Part shown: one piece after another, positions 43,792 through 53,945 of the stretch | Layout of the letters: each line of letters starts with the position of its first letter | Numbering within the stretch: position 1 is the stretch's first letter | Source: a virus | DNA: 56,613 bases | Strand: one strand, 5' to 3' | Virus record (IMG/VR): IMGVR_UViG_3300021137_000017 | Coordinates: 1-56,613 of that record | Translations under genes and position numbers: made by a program | Notes under the pieces: generated by a model | Seen by the model: the letters and a program-made list of their open reading frames with translations, nothing else | Told to the model about the DNA's origin: nothing | Databases searched by the model: none

Positions 43792-46314
43792 TTAGCCTAG
43801 GACTCCCGGCTGTGCTATCAAAAGGCGGAAAGTAGTGCCATTCATAACATAATTTGGCAAATCCAACTTAAGGCGTCCGTAGGAGGACGTATAGTTCCTG
43901 TAATAGTGGCTTCGGCTGGCCGCCACTGTTCCCTCCCAAAATAGATCCGACGGAGAACTAAATCCGCCTGAACCGTCAAAATAGTCAGACATTACAGACG
44001 CTTGTTCAAACAGTACTGAGTCAACCCAAAGGTTATTTGCTGGCGAAGTTCCTGTTGTTGGGTTAGACCACACAAGCGCAGCTTTTGCATATGCCGCATT
44101 ATTCGGAGCTTGCTGGGAGTAAGAGAACCGAGAAAAATCACCAGTTTTATTTTGGATTAATTCTCCGTTCGTTCCTGTTGTTAAAGGTAGATCTGCGTGA
44201 GATACGTACACTGTTATGTAGTCAACGGTTGTAGAAACAATGGAGTAATTTCCATTAATACCACTAACAAAATTAATAAGGCTAACTGACATCCCAGCTG
44301 CTAGATCATTTTCAAAGTATATAGTCATCAATCCACCACTAATACTATAAGTAGTAGGCGTGTAGTATTCCGACCAAGGATGAACAGTATCATTTACTGT
44401 ATTAATAAGCGCATTAGACGAGTCATACCAAGATATAGACATATACCCAAGTTTGTCAGAGGTATAAATTCCTGTGTAGTTTGTTTGTACATAGGCACTT
44501 AGTGTGTAGTACAACCCACCAAGAATAGGGATGTAATTATCATATTTAAAAGTAAGGGGAGAAGTACTAGTAGCAGTAAGTTTTGCTGATTGATAGCTTG
44601 CGCTAGTGTCAGACTCAAAGTTTGTTAAATCAACAAGCGCAGTGCCGTTAGTTACTGTCCAAGGAGCAATTCCTGATACAAAACTAGGATTAGTTATTTC
44701 ATTAACTCGGTTTGCTTTTAGTGTGATCAATAAACCTCGAGCATCTTTAAATGACGTTGCGGATGACCCAAGTTCAAATTGACCCGCGTCAAAGTAATGG
44801 TATTCACTTCCGACGCCGCCGTAGATCTTTATAGAAGGTACGGCGTAGTATGCAGGACTAGTAGTAGCAGAGATAATTACTCCATTAACCGTTTGAGCAG
44901 TACTTACTGTGCTAGTAACTGCATATGAAATAGTATTACTTGTTACAGCAGTAATTGTTTGGGATCCATCAAATGGTGCACCTATAGCACTTACTTTTAC
45001 AATAGAGCCTACAGTTAAATTATGGTTTGCTGAAAGCGTAAGCGTAGCAACATTAGTTAGGGTAACGGCAGCTGAAATAACGCTACCCTTGAATCCCGGA
45101 GCAACGCCTGTCACGCTTAGACGAGTTCCCCAATAACCTGTGGTGTTATTGACTTTTACTTCGGAACTAGCGCCCAATGAAACACCGTTTTGATCAAACC
45201 AATAGAGCTTTGTTCCAATGCTTCTTGGGGTTGACCCAGCAAAGGTATACATAGAGAACGTGTAGGTGCTACCAGCAGTAATTGGGATCCCTTGATTTTT
45301 TGGATCTGTGTAGCCACATGCAAATTCTGCGTCTTCAGGGTAATTAAGTTCTACTTGTAGAACACCCAAATTAGAGTTAGGGCTACCAACAGCAACTAGC
45401 GTTCCTTCTTGGAAAGGTGGTACCGAAGGAGTTTCGTTTGTTATTGGCCACTGATTTAAACTAGGGCCAGTAATACTCGTATCAAAAGCGTTCCAATGTC
45501 CGACGCCACTTTCAAACGAGGAGTCGTCATAACTAAGCATCAGATTGTTGTTAACATTAATAATTGGTTCATAAGCACTAAAAGTTTTAATGTAATTGCT
45601 AATGCCGTTTGTTGATCCTTTAAGTTGGTTAATCAACGCCACGTTTGCTAGTTCTGCACGGGAACGCTGGTAACCTAATTCAGGTTCAAACTTTAAACCA
45701 AATTGTTGAAACATCACTGGAAGCAACGGGTAATATGTACTATTAATATCATACGTATTCCATGCAAAATCAGCATGCGTGTGTAAAAAGTCTAAATAAA
45801 AATCAAAGATATTTAAGTAACTTTGCAAGTCTGTATTATCTACCCCGCCTAATCCAGACGTCAGATCTGTTGTTTTGTAAATATTTGGCAACATGTCATA
45901 ACTTGATTGACCGTTATACTGTTTTACCGAAACACCAGAAACTTGACCGGATAATTGCCACTGCTTTAGGGTAGTCGAATAAACAAAAATACTATAGTAA
46001 TACGCAGCGCCAGACTGTAAACCAACATTATTTGGCACCTGACCTTTATCAGTATACGTATTTGGAGTTCCTGATTTAGTGGCAGTAAGAATCACATCAC
46101 CGTCTTCAATAGACAGTGGAAAACCATATTTGTTTCTTACTAACTTTAAAAGAGACCAATCCGCAGCAGTGCTACTTGTTGGGACGTTCCAACTAAGGTT
46201 AATAGTGTTATAACCAATAGAAGCAGAGGTAAAAGGCTCAGCACTGTAGGCAACGCTAAAGTTGCTAGTACCGTAAACTCCTGTTCCATAATAGGAAACG
46301 CCATAAATTGCCAT
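43792..46314 (-). CDS. Tail protein / putative receptor-binding protein
   Basis: 840 aa. Residues ~25-130 look like a fibronectin type III domain (SASIGYNTINLSWNVP). Residues ~135-240 (YDMLPNIYKTTD...LLPVMFQQFGLKF) resemble the tail protein I/T4 wedge family. The remainder has several Gly/Ser/Thr-rich beta-sandwich repeats of carbohydrate-binding style (SFESGVGHWNAF, NPSFVSGIAPWTV). Such layouts attach fibres to the baseplate and bind host sugars. Confidence 0.7.
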   Translation of the reverse strand: MAIYGVSYYGTGVYGTSNFSVAYSAEPFTSASIGYNTINLSWNVPTSSTAADWSLLKLVRNKYGFPLSIEDGDVILTATKSGTPNTYTDKGQVPNNVGLQSGAAYYYSIFVYSTTLKQWQLSGQVSGVSVKQYNGQSSYDMLPNIYKTTDLTSGLGGVDNTDLQSYLNIFDFYLDFLHTHADFAWNTYDINSTYYPLLPVMFQQFGLKFEPELGYQRSRAELANVALINQLKGSTNGISNYIKTFSAYEPIINVNNNLMLSYDDSSFESGVGHWNAFDTSITGPSLNQWPITNETPSVPPFQEGTLVAVGSPNSNLGVLQVELNYPEDAEFACGYTDPKNQGIPITAGSTYTFSMYTFAGSTPRSIGTKLYWFDQNGVSLGASSEVKVNNTTGYWGTRLSVTGVAPGFKGSVISAAVTLTNVATLTLSANHNLTVGSIVKVSAIGAPFDGSQTITAVTSNTISYAVTSTVSTAQTVNGVIISATTSPAYYAVPSIKIYGGVGSEYHYFDAGQFELGSSATSFKDARGLLITLKANRVNEITNPSFVSGIAPWTVTNGTALVDLTNFESDTSASYQSAKLTATSTSPLTFKYDNYIPILGGLYYTLSAYVQTNYTGIYTSDKLGYMSISWYDSSNALINTVNDTVHPWSEYYTPTTYSISGGLMTIYFENDLAAGMSVSLINFVSGINGNYSIVSTTVDYITVYVSHADLPLTTGTNGELIQNKTGDFSRFSYSQQAPNNAAYAKAALVWSNPTTGTSPANNLWVDSVLFEQASVMSDYFDGSGGFSSPSDLFWEGTVAASRSHYYRNYTSSYGRLKLDLPNYVMNGTTFRLLIAQPGVLG

Positions 46315-46317
46315 TTG

Positions 46318-46806
46318 TTATCCAAAAATTCCAAGAACTAGGGCATTGTTAATATCATTGGAAGTAATTGCAGACGCATATAAAGATCCATTAGCTGAAA
46401 TGGAAGCAACTACTGTTCCAGAACTATTTGTCCAGTTTTGCAGGTTTGCAGTCTGACCAGACGCACCAGTAACAGTTAAACCGACATTTGAAGCCGATGA
46501 ATTAGTAATAACGTCTCCACCAGTTCGGTGCACGTACTGCGTGTGAACGTCTTGAACAATACCCTGCTCAATATTTGCTAAGCGAGCAGTTAATGATGGG
46601 TAAGTAAACGCTGTTGGGTTATAAACTGGGTTAGATCCTGTTGGATTTGCATATGTGGTAACAGATGTTCCTGGGGTTAAGCCAACAACGCTTTCAATTG
46701 CCATAACTTCATTTTGAATGTTATTAATATCGGCAGCGTAAATGGTTTCAGTGTTGTCTACCTTGGTAGTAAACGGAAATACGGATCCTGGGTATGTGGC
46801 TGTCAT
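46318..46806 (-). CDS. Putative tail fibre/spike protein
   Basis: 162 aa. The N-terminus (YPGSVFPFTTKVDNTETIYAADINNIQNEV) is a motif common at the head of phage fibre proteins. The Gly/Thr/Ser-rich second half has VHRTGGDVI and ISANGSLYASA, typical fibre beta repeats. It lies between baseplate J and the large tail protein. Confidence 0.65.
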   Translation of the reverse strand: MTATYPGSVFPFTTKVDNTETIYAADINNIQNEVMAIESVVGLTPGTSVTTYANPTGSNPVYNPTAFTYPSLTARLANIEQGIVQDVHTQYVHRTGGDVITNSSASNVGLTVTGASGQTANLQNWTNSSGTVVASISANGSLYASAITSNDINNALVLGIFG

Positions 46807-46817
46807 TTATTTATCCT

Positions 46818-48302
46818 TTACGAGTTGATTCCGCCAGTAGAGACGATATTTAAGGTTCCAGTTTGTGGAATTTCATTTACAGCAAAACTTAGGTCGCCAA
46901 CACCACTTTGCAGGGAGGCGTCCGCGCGTACAAGTAGCCCAATATTTGAAGAATACACACCGTCTACTGCTGATAAGACCGCATAAATATCATGAACTGT
47001 GATCTTGTCATTAAACGTCACATTATCAAAAGCAAGAAGGCTTTGAAGCGCTGCCGTAACACTAGTAACAATAGATGAGTTTCTGTATTGTGGGAGCGCC
47101 TGTACGATTACAGTAATATTTACGCCAACAAACGTAGGTGGCTGTAAAGTAATAGACACATTTGGAGGAGTTTTTCCTGTAAAGAATGTATTTAATTTAG
47201 TTCCTAGGTTTGTAAACGCGGTACTCACGTTTCCATAAGCGTCTAAACCAGTGTCACCATTTGGCGCAATAAAAAGGTTGATACTTGAATAAACCGATCC
47301 CGAGGCACTAGCCTTTGCAACACCTGATACCTGAACAGCAAGAGCTGCATAATCGTTGAGTGTCACAGCCCGGTTAACTGCGCTTGTTGCAAGGGGAGCG
47401 TTAACTCGAATAGAGTCTGTGGACTCGGCATCTGCGCCACCTGTTGCCGCTGCTGGGTTAGTTACTGTCACACCAGAAATTGGTGAAATAAAGTTTGTAA
47501 TTGTTGCAGCATTTACGTTACCAAAAGAACCACCGCCATAACGGTAGGTAACAAGGATACTTGAGTTTGCTGGAGGGACTCTACCGCTTACGCCATCACC
47601 AAATACAACGCTTGTTACACCATTAGCATCTACTGTAGTTGTAAACGCGGGGTCTGTTCCCGCCGATTCAAGGAGGTATTGAACGTAGTTATACTGCGTC
47701 CCACTAACATTTACGTTAATACTTCCTTCAATAACTGGTTGATTCAGTAAAGAGTACGTTTGATCAGCGGTTCCGTCAGATGGCCCGATAGATTCGTTGT
47801 ATGCAGTTTGACCCTGCACCGCGGTAACTGAGGCTGATCCAGAAACAATGGTCACACCATCGCCAGCATATGTCGCTGCTGGAATAACCACATCAGAAGA
47901 GGTCTCAAAAACTACTTCCGTGTTAGAACCATTAACAATTGCTGTACTAGATATTTGAGTTCCCAACGGGATATCAACGGCAGAAAAGGTACTATTTGTA
48001 AAATACAAAGTGGTAGACGCTGGGTTCGTATTTGTTGGCGTATACCCAAGCATTTTGGCAATGGCAAGTACGCTAGTTCTTTGGCTTGCCGTGCTAATAA
48101 ACGCCTCGTTTGCTGCACGGTCAATATAAAAGTTTAATACGTCGCCCATATGAGCAAAAACCTCAAGGATGGCAATAGCCAAATCTGCTGGGTCTCTGGT
48201 TGTTAGATTTGGGGCAAAGATAGGGATCAACGCGTAGAGATCATCGCGAATTGCTGGGTAATCGCGCGAGGTAAAGTCTACTTGCGGGATGTAATTAGCC
48301 AT
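46818..48302 (-). CDS. Baseplate J-like wedge protein (T4 gp6 type)
   Basis: 494 aa. An N-terminal wedge region (FTSRDYPAIRDDLYALIPIFAPNLTTRDPADLAIAILEVFAHMGDVL) and a core with VRVNAP and AVTLNDYAALAVQVSGVAKA are the classic Baseplate_J features. It forms the inner ring of the contractile baseplate. Confidence 0.9.
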   Translation of the reverse strand: MANYIPQVDFTSRDYPAIRDDLYALIPIFAPNLTTRDPADLAIAILEVFAHMGDVLNFYIDRAANEAFISTASQRTSVLAIAKMLGYTPTNTNPASTTLYFTNSTFSAVDIPLGTQISSTAIVNGSNTEVVFETSSDVVIPAATYAGDGVTIVSGSASVTAVQGQTAYNESIGPSDGTADQTYSLLNQPVIEGSINVNVSGTQYNYVQYLLESAGTDPAFTTTVDANGVTSVVFGDGVSGRVPPANSSILVTYRYGGGSFGNVNAATITNFISPISGVTVTNPAAATGGADAESTDSIRVNAPLATSAVNRAVTLNDYAALAVQVSGVAKASASGSVYSSINLFIAPNGDTGLDAYGNVSTAFTNLGTKLNTFFTGKTPPNVSITLQPPTFVGVNITVIVQALPQYRNSSIVTSVTAALQSLLAFDNVTFNDKITVHDIYAVLSAVDGVYSSNIGLLVRADASLQSGVGDLSFAVNEIPQTGTLNIVSTGGINS

Positions 48303-48709
48303 TACTGGATCTCCTGAATCAGCGTGCCAGATCGAGTAAACGATCCAACTTTAAGCGTTACTTGGTCATTTACTTTTGTTGGAAGTTTATAGTCTACCGT
48401 TATTATAAGAACCATATCGTCTGTATTCACAGTATCCATTTTTGTATCTACATGGATCAAAGTAAGGTCAGTTAAAAATGTAGCGAAAGCTGCGGTCACC
48501 GCTTCGGTTGCCCTGATTAAGGCATCGCTCTCGTTATCAAATACAAGATTTGGAATCTCTGTCCCAAACGTTGGGCGCTGGACGCGTGTTCCTACAGGAG
48601 TCATTAAGGTAGCAATGACTCGATCCATAACTTGCTTTCGTTCATTGTCAGTGACGTTTGTTCCGCCACCAGAGTTAACTGCAAACGGTAAAGAGAATGC
48701 AACACCCAT
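48302..48709 (-). CDS. Baseplate wedge protein gp25-like
   Basis: 135 aa. QVMDRVIATLMTPVGTRVQRPTFG and the following strand match the GPW/gp25 family, in which the EPR-type loop nucleates sheath assembly; here the loop reads QRPTFG. Typical size and place, next to baseplate J. Confidence 0.88.
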   Translation of the reverse strand: MGVAFSLPFAVNSGGGTNVTDNERKQVMDRVIATLMTPVGTRVQRPTFGTEIPNLVFDNESDALIRATEAVTAAFATFLTDLTLIHVDTKMDTVNTDDMVLIITVDYKLPTKVNDQVTLKVGSFTRSGTLIQEIQ

Positions 48710-49206
48710 TAGAAAACCCCTAACCAGACGGGATGATTTGGATCTCCGCCTTCAAACATAACCCAAACTCCTTGTTTGAGATCCGGAACAGTTCTATGTG
48801 GTGTGTGCTCGTATGTATTAGCCGCATCGTTGTACGCTTGCCCTGACGCAGAGTTCCATTTTTTAGACGGGGTTGCCGTAGTTTGATGTGGATGCTTAAG
48901 AGTTCCTGCCCCAGCTTTTGCAACTACCGTTAATGCGGGAATTGAATGCGTATGAGACGGGCTTCCACCAGAGCCTGTATTAGAAACTGATGTTGTAAGC
49001 AACGCCGCTACGTCAGAGGCTAAGTGTGCTACATGGTCAGGGTGATTAGAGTTGTTAGTTACTGGAAGACATGGGTAAGCCCAATCAGTAACGGCCTGTC
49101 CCAAAACTTGAGGTACTTGTAACTTAATTCTATTTTTAAGTAAAGGATCATTATTTTCTTGACAAATCCCGCGGTAGATACCATAAAAAAGTTTAGATGT
49201 ATCCAT
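48709..49206 (-). CDS. Baseplate spike OB-fold protein (gp5/Phage_base_V-like)
   Basis: 165 aa. An OB fold (FYGIYRGICQENNDPLLKNRIKLQVPQVLG ... GVWVMFEGGDPNHPVWLGVF) is interrupted by an insert of His/Ser-rich sequence (GSPSHTHSIPAL). It probably forms the central puncturing spike with the hub protein. Confidence 0.8.
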   Translation of the reverse strand: MDTSKLFYGIYRGICQENNDPLLKNRIKLQVPQVLGQAVTDWAYPCLPVTNNSNHPDHVAHLASDVAALLTTSVSNTGSGGSPSHTHSIPALTVVAKAGAGTLKHPHQTTATPSKKWNSASGQAYNDAANTYEHTPHRTVPDLKQGVWVMFEGGDPNHPVWLGVF

Positions 49207-50530
49207 TGGCTTTTAGTCTCCTAACTACCGACGCGGGCCTAGAATTTACAACCGTTGTAGTGTTTAAACTTCCAGACGGATTAGTCCATTTGCTTGCCAC
49301 TACAGCCTGACTTGCATTAACAGCAGACCCAGCGTTTCTATTCATAACTTTACCAAAACCAACTGAAGAATTTTTAGAGGGGCTAGGAATTCCTTGCTTA
49401 AGCTGGTTAACTGGTTTAATAGAAGTTTGACGAACCCCAGGAACAATGTTCCTAGCAACCATATTTGTAAAAACGCCACCTTGGTTTGCGGTTTTTCCTA
49501 ATGAATCTGATCCCAGTTGCAAAATAGTTGTGTATTGCTGAACGTTGTAGGCTGTAGAAATAAGTTTGTGTTGAACGCCTAGGACAACCCAATAGCCCGA
49601 GTAATCTTTTCCAACACCATCCATGTAGACAGGTTGATCGGGAGAAAGGTTTGGGGTTCCAATAACTTCGGCTTCTGCACGGTAGGCAAACCTAGTTCTT
49701 TCATCTACAGCCTCAGCCTCAGACTTTGCCATAGCAATATCAGACGCGACGGTGTTATGAGCAAAAGCATCAAAAAATTCTGGTTGAAACCGGGGACGAA
49801 GCGGTGTCTTTCTAGCTTGGTTGGTTACTTGAATAACCTTTGCTGTGTTTCTATCTACACCGCTTACAGCAGTCGCTGCTTTCATTTCCCCCGCTTGATC
49901 TAGGGATTCACCAGCAATAAGTTTAAAAGAGTAAAGGGTAGATCCTGCAGGGTTAGACTGAGAGCGCATATTAAACGTTGGGGCTGTTATTTTATTTTGA
50001 TTAAACTGTGTAGTTACAGGTTGAAAATGAATAGTTGTATTTTCTACACGGAGTGAATAGCCCGTATGATGAGCCAACTTTTTTAAAAAGTCCCATGCAC
50101 TAACTCCAGCGTGAGCAATCTGAGGGAACACCCGAGGATGAGGTACTGTGTTCCAAGCAAAGTTAAAATCCTTAGCAATGCTCTGTACAATTTGATCCGC
50201 GGTACCATTTTTGTAAACTTTTTGTGAAGGCTGTTTTAACGCATAAGAAGCACTAATAAAAAATACATCGGTGTAGTTTAAACCCGGTGCAAAGTTGTGC
50301 TCTATATGGTGAACATAACCTACAAATTCCTTAGAAGATGTACGGTCTTTAAAAACTAATTTCATAGGTGAGCCCGGTCGAATGCTGTCATAGGCGGTGT
50401 TCCAGTCACGAAAACGAACACGCGCATAGTCATGCTTAAAGCGCTCTTGAAAAAGATCAACTTCGGCTACACGGGAGGCTGGCATATCCGAAGAAGGAAA
50501 GTTAACGGTAAAATAATTAGCTGCTGACAC
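49193..50530 (-). CDS. Baseplate hub protein (gp27/VgrG D-like)
   Basis: 445 aa. FPSSDMPASRVAEVDLFQERFKHDYARVRF, KEFVGYVHHIEHNF and SAWDFLKKLAHHTGYSLR follow the late-control D/VgrG hub pattern. It overlaps the spike gene by 14 nt and the LysM-like gene by 14 nt. It links the tail tube to the spike. Confidence 0.82.
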   Translation of the reverse strand: MSAANYFTVNFPSSDMPASRVAEVDLFQERFKHDYARVRFRDWNTAYDSIRPGSPMKLVFKDRTSSKEFVGYVHHIEHNFAPGLNYTDVFFISASYALKQPSQKVYKNGTADQIVQSIAKDFNFAWNTVPHPRVFPQIAHAGVSAWDFLKKLAHHTGYSLRVENTTIHFQPVTTQFNQNKITAPTFNMRSQSNPAGSTLYSFKLIAGESLDQAGEMKAATAVSGVDRNTAKVIQVTNQARKTPLRPRFQPEFFDAFAHNTVASDIAMAKSEAEAVDERTRFAYRAEAEVIGTPNLSPDQPVYMDGVGKDYSGYWVVLGVQHKLISTAYNVQQYTTILQLGSDSLGKTANQGGVFTNMVARNIVPGVRQTSIKPVNQLKQGIPSPSKNSSVGFGKVMNRNAGSAVNASQAVVASKWTNPSGSLNTTTVVNSRPASVVRRLKANGYI

Positions 50531-50804
50531 TTGGAATCCTCAGTACCGTTCCAGCAGGTATGTTGCTTGGGTCTTTTACCTCAGGGTTTGCTTCCATGAT
50601 GTACCACCAAAGGTCCGGTCGATGGTAAAACTGGTGGGATACAAGATCAATTCGATCTCCAAAAACCCATGTATATTCTCGATATGAAATCTTTCCAATT
50701 GGTTGAAACTCATAGAAAACAACTGGGTTCTCGTTTCCGCCTTCAGTAACAGAAAAGAAGTCTACTGTGGAGTACTCATATCTAGATCCTTGATAAATAG
50801 TCAT
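50517..50804 (-). CDS. LysM-like baseplate/tail protein
   Basis: 95 aa. WVFGDRIDLVSHQFYHRPDLWWYIMEANPEVKDPSNIPAGTVLRIP is a LysM-type fold as found in the small T4 gp53-like tail components. It probably connects hub and tube rather than binding peptidoglycan. Confidence 0.75.
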   Translation of the reverse strand: MTIYQGSRYEYSTVDFFSVTEGGNENPVVFYEFQPIGKISYREYTWVFGDRIDLVSHQFYHRPDLWWYIMEANPEVKDPSNIPAGTVLRIPSVSS

Positions 50805-50813
50805 CGTAACTCC

Positions 50814-51866
50814 TTATTTTGTTGGAATAACGTTAGAGGTATTTCCGTTAGCAACGGAAGCAGAAGCCATAATATTGATACCAAGATCAATGTCAGTTCT
50901 AATAGGCGTCATGTCTTGACTAAACGCAGAGTGATTTACGGCTAGAGAGTTAATGTAACCAACATAACTTGCTGGCCCTAGGTCAAAACGAATTAAGGTT
51001 GCAGGTAGATATCCAATATCTGACGTTTCAACTCCAGCAACGTTAAACCACCCACCACCATTAACTACACGGTATAGGTACTCGATGTCAGCCATGGTTC
51101 CACGTTTCATCAAGTCTAACAACTGATTTTGAACGTCTTCAGCGCTAGCCTGAAAGCCCCCATTGTAATAGGAAGCCATTTTTGAAAGTTCTTGTTTTGC
51201 TGTACCTGTTAAATTTCCAGTTGAATAATCGGCTGTGTACAAAGACCGCATGCAAGCAAAATCGTTTGTTCGATCAAGGCGAAGGCTTAAAGATACTGAT
51301 TGATTTGCTGGGTATGCTCCAACAGCACCTGCCCATTGATCCATGGGGGTAGGAGTTACCGAAGTATTTAGGCTAACACTGTTAGACCATGTCTCTGGGT
51401 TCCATAAAAACTGAAAGCCATACTTTCTGTCATTAAGTTGCTCAGAGGCACTGGCACCATGAGAAGTCACATATGGGTCACTTTCACTGTACCACCACCA
51501 GATTCGACCACGTCGATACTTATCGTCGTTTCCTCCCGGCTTAGCAGTTGGGTTAGAGACTCCCGGGGTATTACTTCCAGAGTTATCCTCAGCAAAGTTA
51601 TTTATATAAGCGGGTGTGACAGGAAGACTCCACTGATGGGGCGGAAGGTTCCACTTATAGTTAACATCTGGGGCAGACGGAGGAGTCACCTTACCAGTTC
51701 CCGCATTTGCAACCACGCTCTTTGAGGTTACAGCTGCAGCCGCTTTTAACGACGCTTGCTTTTTTGCAGCCAAGGATAGCGCAGAAGAGTTTGATGCAAC
51801 TTTTGTTTTTTTAAGGTTTGCAGCTCCCGCTGTTGAACTTGTTGTTAAAGTAATTTTGCTAACCAT
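50814..51866 (-). CDS. Baseplate/tail structural protein
   Basis: 350 aa. A Lys/Ala/Ser-rich N-terminus (~1-65), then a domain with YGFQFLWNPETWSNSVSLNTSVTPTP and ANQSVSLSLRLDRTND, similar in style to tube-initiator proteins of contractile injection systems. It lies between tape measure and LysM-like genes, where such initiators are found. Confidence 0.6.
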   Translation of the reverse strand: MVSKITLTTSSTAGAANLKKTKVASNSSALSLAAKKQASLKAAAAVTSKSVVANAGTGKVTPPSAPDVNYKWNLPPHQWSLPVTPAYINNFAEDNSGSNTPGVSNPTAKPGGNDDKYRRGRIWWWYSESDPYVTSHGASASEQLNDRKYGFQFLWNPETWSNSVSLNTSVTPTPMDQWAGAVGAYPANQSVSLSLRLDRTNDFACMRSLYTADYSTGNLTGTAKQELSKMASYYNGGFQASAEDVQNQLLDLMKRGTMADIEYLYRVVNGGGWFNVAGVETSDIGYLPATLIRFDLGPASYVGYINSLAVNHSAFSQDMTPIRTDIDLGINIMASASVANGNTSNVIPTK

Positions 51867-53797
51867 TAATTACCCATTGCCTTTGCTCTAATGTTGTCTG
51901 CATCAAGAATTGTTTTAATATCCGCAGCAAGTTGCTTAGGATCAACTTTCCCTGTTCCATTAATATTGATTGTTACACCACCATAGTTATTAACAACACT
52001 TCCAGCCGTAGATTTTGTTGGGGCTGGTGTTGACTTTCCAGCATGTGGTGCTGGGGTAGTTGCGGCCGCGTGTGCTTGAGGCGTAGCCTTTTCAACGTGT
52101 GAAGCAACCGCTGGCGCAATATGTGCTGTGGCTGCAGGATGGTTTGCTGGCACAGGTACAACATGTGGAGGAGGAGGTGTTACCTTTGGAGTTGCTGGAG
52201 GGGTGATGTGTGGCTTTACTGGGTTTTTAGCCTCAGCAGCTTTTTTCTCAAGATCCTTTTTATGCTTCTTGTCTAACTGTTGTTTTGCAAACCACGCTGC
52301 AGTACCAGCAGCAAGTGCGGTAGCAGCAACGGTTCCTCCACCAAACGTAACCGTATCAGCAACGGCTCCTACGGTCTCTTCACCAGCAATAGCAACGCCT
52401 TCTTCAATTGCTGGAAGCGCTTCTTCCGTAGCGCTAACTCCCTCTTCACCATATTTGGCAACTTCTTTACCAATATTCTTGGCTTCTTTGCCAATTTGTT
52501 TGCCTTCTTTTTCAACAAGTTTTTCCGCGCTTTTTCCACGATCTTTAAACCAGTTAACAATTCCTTTACCCGCTTTAAAGATTCCCCCGGCACCGAGCGC
52601 TAATGCAGCGCCACCAGCAGCAATAAGTCCGCCACCACCGTTGGCTCCCATGGTATCCATAAAGCCCTTGCCTTCAAGAAGCATCTTTACAAGAGGATTT
52701 TTAGAAAGTTTTTCAAAGGCATTATTGATATCAGAAATAGCAGTATTTGCTTTACGATATCCAGACAAAATATCTGATCCAGCGCCACCAGAACCGGATC
52801 CATATTTAGAAGCTTCTCGAGCAGCGCCAGATTCAAGATTAGCGTTGTTAATACCAGATTTCATAGCGCCAGCCTTAGTTAGTGGCGCACCCATAGCCTT
52901 GGCACGTAACATGTTAACAATGGCTGTTCTGGTGTTAGCGTCTGTTCCGCTAAAATAAGTATTAAGGATAGAGTCAAGTGCTCCACCCGGTTGAAGAGAC
53001 TCATCTAAATCAAACGGGGTGATTGCTCCAGCAGATCTTTTATTTGCCTCTAAGTACTTCCACAGATCATTAACAATGTCTGGGATTGGGCGCATCATGC
53101 CCTTTTTATCACGGATGTTAATTCCAATAATGCGCGCCATGTTAACGTTGGCGCCTTGATTCATTCCCGTTACAGTAGACGCCATCTGCCCACCAGACAT
53201 GCCGGGGCTAAATAAAGATAATGCGTTATAACTTTTAGCAGCATTTCCATACGCCATACTTTGACCGTATGCTCCACCAGACATAGCAGCTTGAGCAGCG
53301 TCGTTCATGTTCATGTAGGTTCCTTGACCCATCATTTGCATGATTCGACTACGCGCACCACCGTAACCGCCACCCATAGCAGCGCCTACTTGACCAGTTA
53401 AAGTCTGGGCATCAAGTGTGTCATTGACGCTTGGGAGAACTCCCATAGCACCCATGGTAAGACCGCCAGCGATCTTTCCAATGCCGCCAATAATTTTGGC
53501 AACCGCGCCCAATTTTCCAAGAATGTTGGAACTACCATTATTGGTATCACCCTCAGGAGTTTGAGTTCCCGTAGATTGTTGCAGGGAATTTTCAAGAAGG
53601 TTTCCACCATCTCCACCGCCACCGGGAAATGAACCCTTCATGTTCTTTGCTATTTGAGCAGAAAGATCACGAGTCTTTGTAAGTTCTGCGTTTAGTGTTT
53701 TAAAGGCAGAAGTGAGGTCGGCAACAAGCTCGGTCTTACGGCTAAATAAGCCGCCCGAGCCACCGATACCCATTGCTGAGCCAACGTCACCAGCCAT
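51866..53797 (-). CDS. Tail tape measure protein
   Basis: 643 aa. An N-terminal coiled coil (TELVADLTSAFKTLNAELTKTRD), Gly/Met/Ala-rich helical region, hydrophobic segments near 390-410 and 490-515, a Pro/His/Ala-rich stretch (~535-600), and the end NNYGGVTININGTGKVDPKQLA. The length would set a fairly short tail if the usual length rule applies. The long open frame on the opposite strand (52128-52958) is a shadow of its GC-biased codons. Confidence 0.82.
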   Translation of the reverse strand: MAGDVGSAMGIGGSGGLFSRKTELVADLTSAFKTLNAELTKTRDLSAQIAKNMKGSFPGGGGDGGNLLENSLQQSTGTQTPEGDTNNGSSNILGKLGAVAKIIGGIGKIAGGLTMGAMGVLPSVNDTLDAQTLTGQVGAAMGGGYGGARSRIMQMMGQGTYMNMNDAAQAAMSGGAYGQSMAYGNAAKSYNALSLFSPGMSGGQMASTVTGMNQGANVNMARIIGINIRDKKGMMRPIPDIVNDLWKYLEANKRSAGAITPFDLDESLQPGGALDSILNTYFSGTDANTRTAIVNMLRAKAMGAPLTKAGAMKSGINNANLESGAAREASKYGSGSGGAGSDILSGYRKANTAISDINNAFEKLSKNPLVKMLLEGKGFMDTMGANGGGGLIAAGGAALALGAGGIFKAGKGIVNWFKDRGKSAEKLVEKEGKQIGKEAKNIGKEVAKYGEEGVSATEEALPAIEEGVAIAGEETVGAVADTVTFGGGTVAATALAAGTAAWFAKQQLDKKHKKDLEKKAAEAKNPVKPHITPPATPKVTPPPPHVVPVPANHPAATAHIAPAVASHVEKATPQAHAAATTPAPHAGKSTPAPTKSTAGSVVNNYGGVTININGTGKVDPKQLAADIKTILDADNIRAKAMGN

Positions 53798-53803
53798 TTA
53801 AAA

Positions 53804-53941
53804 TCACCTACGTCCCGTTCGTTGAATCCAGTTTTTACGTTCTCTACTTGACAATGATCGGATATCCGTCAATGTCCATCCTGTATAGCTCCGTGTTAGT
53901 GCTTCAAATTGGTCCAATAGGTTTACGTAATCTGCTTCGCT
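53804..53941 (-). CDS. Frameshift extension of tail assembly chaperone
   Basis: 45 codons open in the +1 frame after the chaperone stop: SEADYVNLLDQFEALTRSYT then TLTDIRSLSSRERKNWIQR. No ATG, and no good start with a ribosome-binding site. The tryptophan- and RER-containing ending is of the kind seen in the frameshifted half of phage tail chaperones. A shift at GTA-TAG would give a ~313-aa fusion. Position between chaperone and tape measure is the classic place. Confidence 0.6.
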   Translation of the reverse strand, partial: SEADYVNLLDQFEALTRSYTGWTLTDIRSLSSRERKNWIQRTGRR

Positions 53942-53945
53942 ATAC
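53940..53945 (-). other. Candidate +1 frameshift site in tail chaperone
   Basis: Codons GTA-TAG (53945-53940) followed by C. Skipping T gives GTA then AGC-GAA-GCA, entering the extension frame. It has the same stop-codon-associated geometry as the GGT-TAA site in the methyltransferase. Confidence 0.5.

Noticed and set aside
52128-52958. 276-codon plus-strand open frame
   Set aside because: It lies wholly antisense to the tape measure gene; its sequence is Ala/Pro/Ser-rich as expected for a shadow of that gene, with no ribosome-binding site or neighbours on that strand.
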